Below are positions 63,697 through 64,000 of a DNA stretch of 64,000 nucleotides, one piece after another; within the stretch, counting starts at the first letter, position 1; each line of letters begins with the position of its first letter. The notes beneath the pieces are model-generated. The model worked only from the letters and a program-made list of their open reading frames with translations. It was not told the DNA's origin and ran no database searches. The stretch spans positions 1 to 64,000 of the forward strand of contig JAVBLM010000010.1 in the NCBI GenBank assembly GCA_031553535.1, read 5' to 3'. The position numbers were made by a program, and so were the translations under genes. The stretch comes from JAIROC01 sp031553535 (GTDB taxonomy: Bacteria > Bacteroidota > Bacteroidia > Bacteroidales > WCHB1-69).

Positions 63697-64000
63697 ATGA
63701 AAAAAGCACTAAAGATAACAGGTATTACCTTCGCTTCCCTTATAGTTTTAATACTTATTGTCGGGGCAATTGTTCTGTGGCTGGTACTTACGCCGGAACG
63801 GTTAACTCCTATCGTAAAGAAGCAAGCGGGAAGATTTATTACCTGCGAAATGCATTTGGATAAAGTCGGCGTGACGATATTCAAAACATTTCCTCAGGTA
63901 GGTTTGCAGATAAACAATCTGGTGCTGGTCAATCCTGTTGAAGGAGCTCCTTCCGATACGCTTGCCTTAATAGGTCAGTGTATTGCCGGAGTGGACATTC
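63697..64000 (+). CDS. AsmA-like protein, N-terminal part (runs off the window)
   Basis: The frame opens with ATG at 63697 and is open to the end, giving 101 codons. One membrane helix (ASLIVLILIVGAIVLWLVL, about 13-31) is followed by the AsmA start LTPERLTPIVKKQAGRFITC and MHLDKVGVTIFKTFPQVGL. Such proteins are inner-membrane anchored with a large periplasmic domain and affect outer-membrane lipid transport. The C-terminal part is outside the window. Confidence 0.82.
   Translation, partial: MKKALKITGITFASLIVLILIVGAIVLWLVLTPERLTPIVKKQAGRFITCEMHLDKVGVTIFKTFPQVGLQINNLVLVNPVEGAPSDTLALIGQCIAGVDI

Noticed and set aside
1..64000. tRNA, rRNA or CRISPR arrays
   Set aside because: I looked for T-loop/acceptor patterns, rRNA motifs and regularly spaced direct repeats with unique spacers and saw none. 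The 42-bp arrays have no spacers and are not CRISPR.

Overview
The window looks like a chromosomal segment of a low-GC member of the Bacteroidales. The signs are TAnnTTTG-type -7 promoter boxes, a Bacteroidetes-style TonB, a very large surface protein with a T9SS-like C-terminal sorting domain, a TPR/LuxR-like membrane regulator, a DUF6261 protein, LytS/LytTR signalling and many short dispersed repeats between genes. I see no rRNA, tRNA, CRISPR array, prophage or intact insertion sequence. The only transposase is a truncated fragment.

Layout. 1-5500: tail of a DUF6261 gene, tonB, an IS remnant, nhaD and two small membrane or exported proteins. 5700-13100: an exported nitroreductase-like lipoprotein, dut with a TPR protein, cardiolipin synthase and an M23 peptidase lipoprotein. 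13000-16700: a peroxide/iron island with a PerR/Fur regulator, ahpC-ahpF and ferritin. A 15-bp sequence identical to the Bacillus PerR-box consensus lies upstream of ahpC. 17000-24000: EamA exporter, cation diffusion facilitator, EFR1-type flavodoxin/ferredoxin, an epimerase-like protein, DUF1697, two VOC proteins and an iron-sulfur flavoprotein. 24200-26900: a 42-bp hairpin tandem array, a DUF3316-like barrel and an S41 peptidase lipoprotein. 27300-30100: UvrA. 30600-43400: TPR/LuxR-like regulator followed by a ~3620-residue secreted protein with four ~540-residue beta-helix repeats. 43500-47400: a candidate structured RNA, an unknown lipoprotein pair, a tyrosine phosphatase, repeat elements and a second 42-bp array. 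47400-54400 (minus strand): DRTGG, histidine-kinase-like ATPase, FeFe-hydrogenase-like Fe-S protein, DRTGG and PHP genes, then a lipocalin-like protein and a PEP-synthase/rifampicin-phosphotransferase-like enzyme. 54700-60600: two TetR regulators around a 1424-residue BadF/HgdC-type activase, with paired palindromic operators. 60600-64000: small membrane protein, LytS/LytTR pair, lipoprotein and the start of an AsmA-like gene.

Functional themes are oxidative-stress defence (PerR-like, AhpCF, ferritin, possibly the flavoproteins), anaerobic redox sensing (hydrogenase-like cluster, activase with TetR), and cell-envelope display (T9SS giant, M23, Cls, TonB).

The most unusual features are: two homologous 42-bp-period arrays with covarying hairpins and both strands open; a nested inverted-repeat element at 43588-43721; two families of short terminal-inverted-repeat elements; and the TetR operator pairs. 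All family assignments come from reading motifs by eye. No database search was run.
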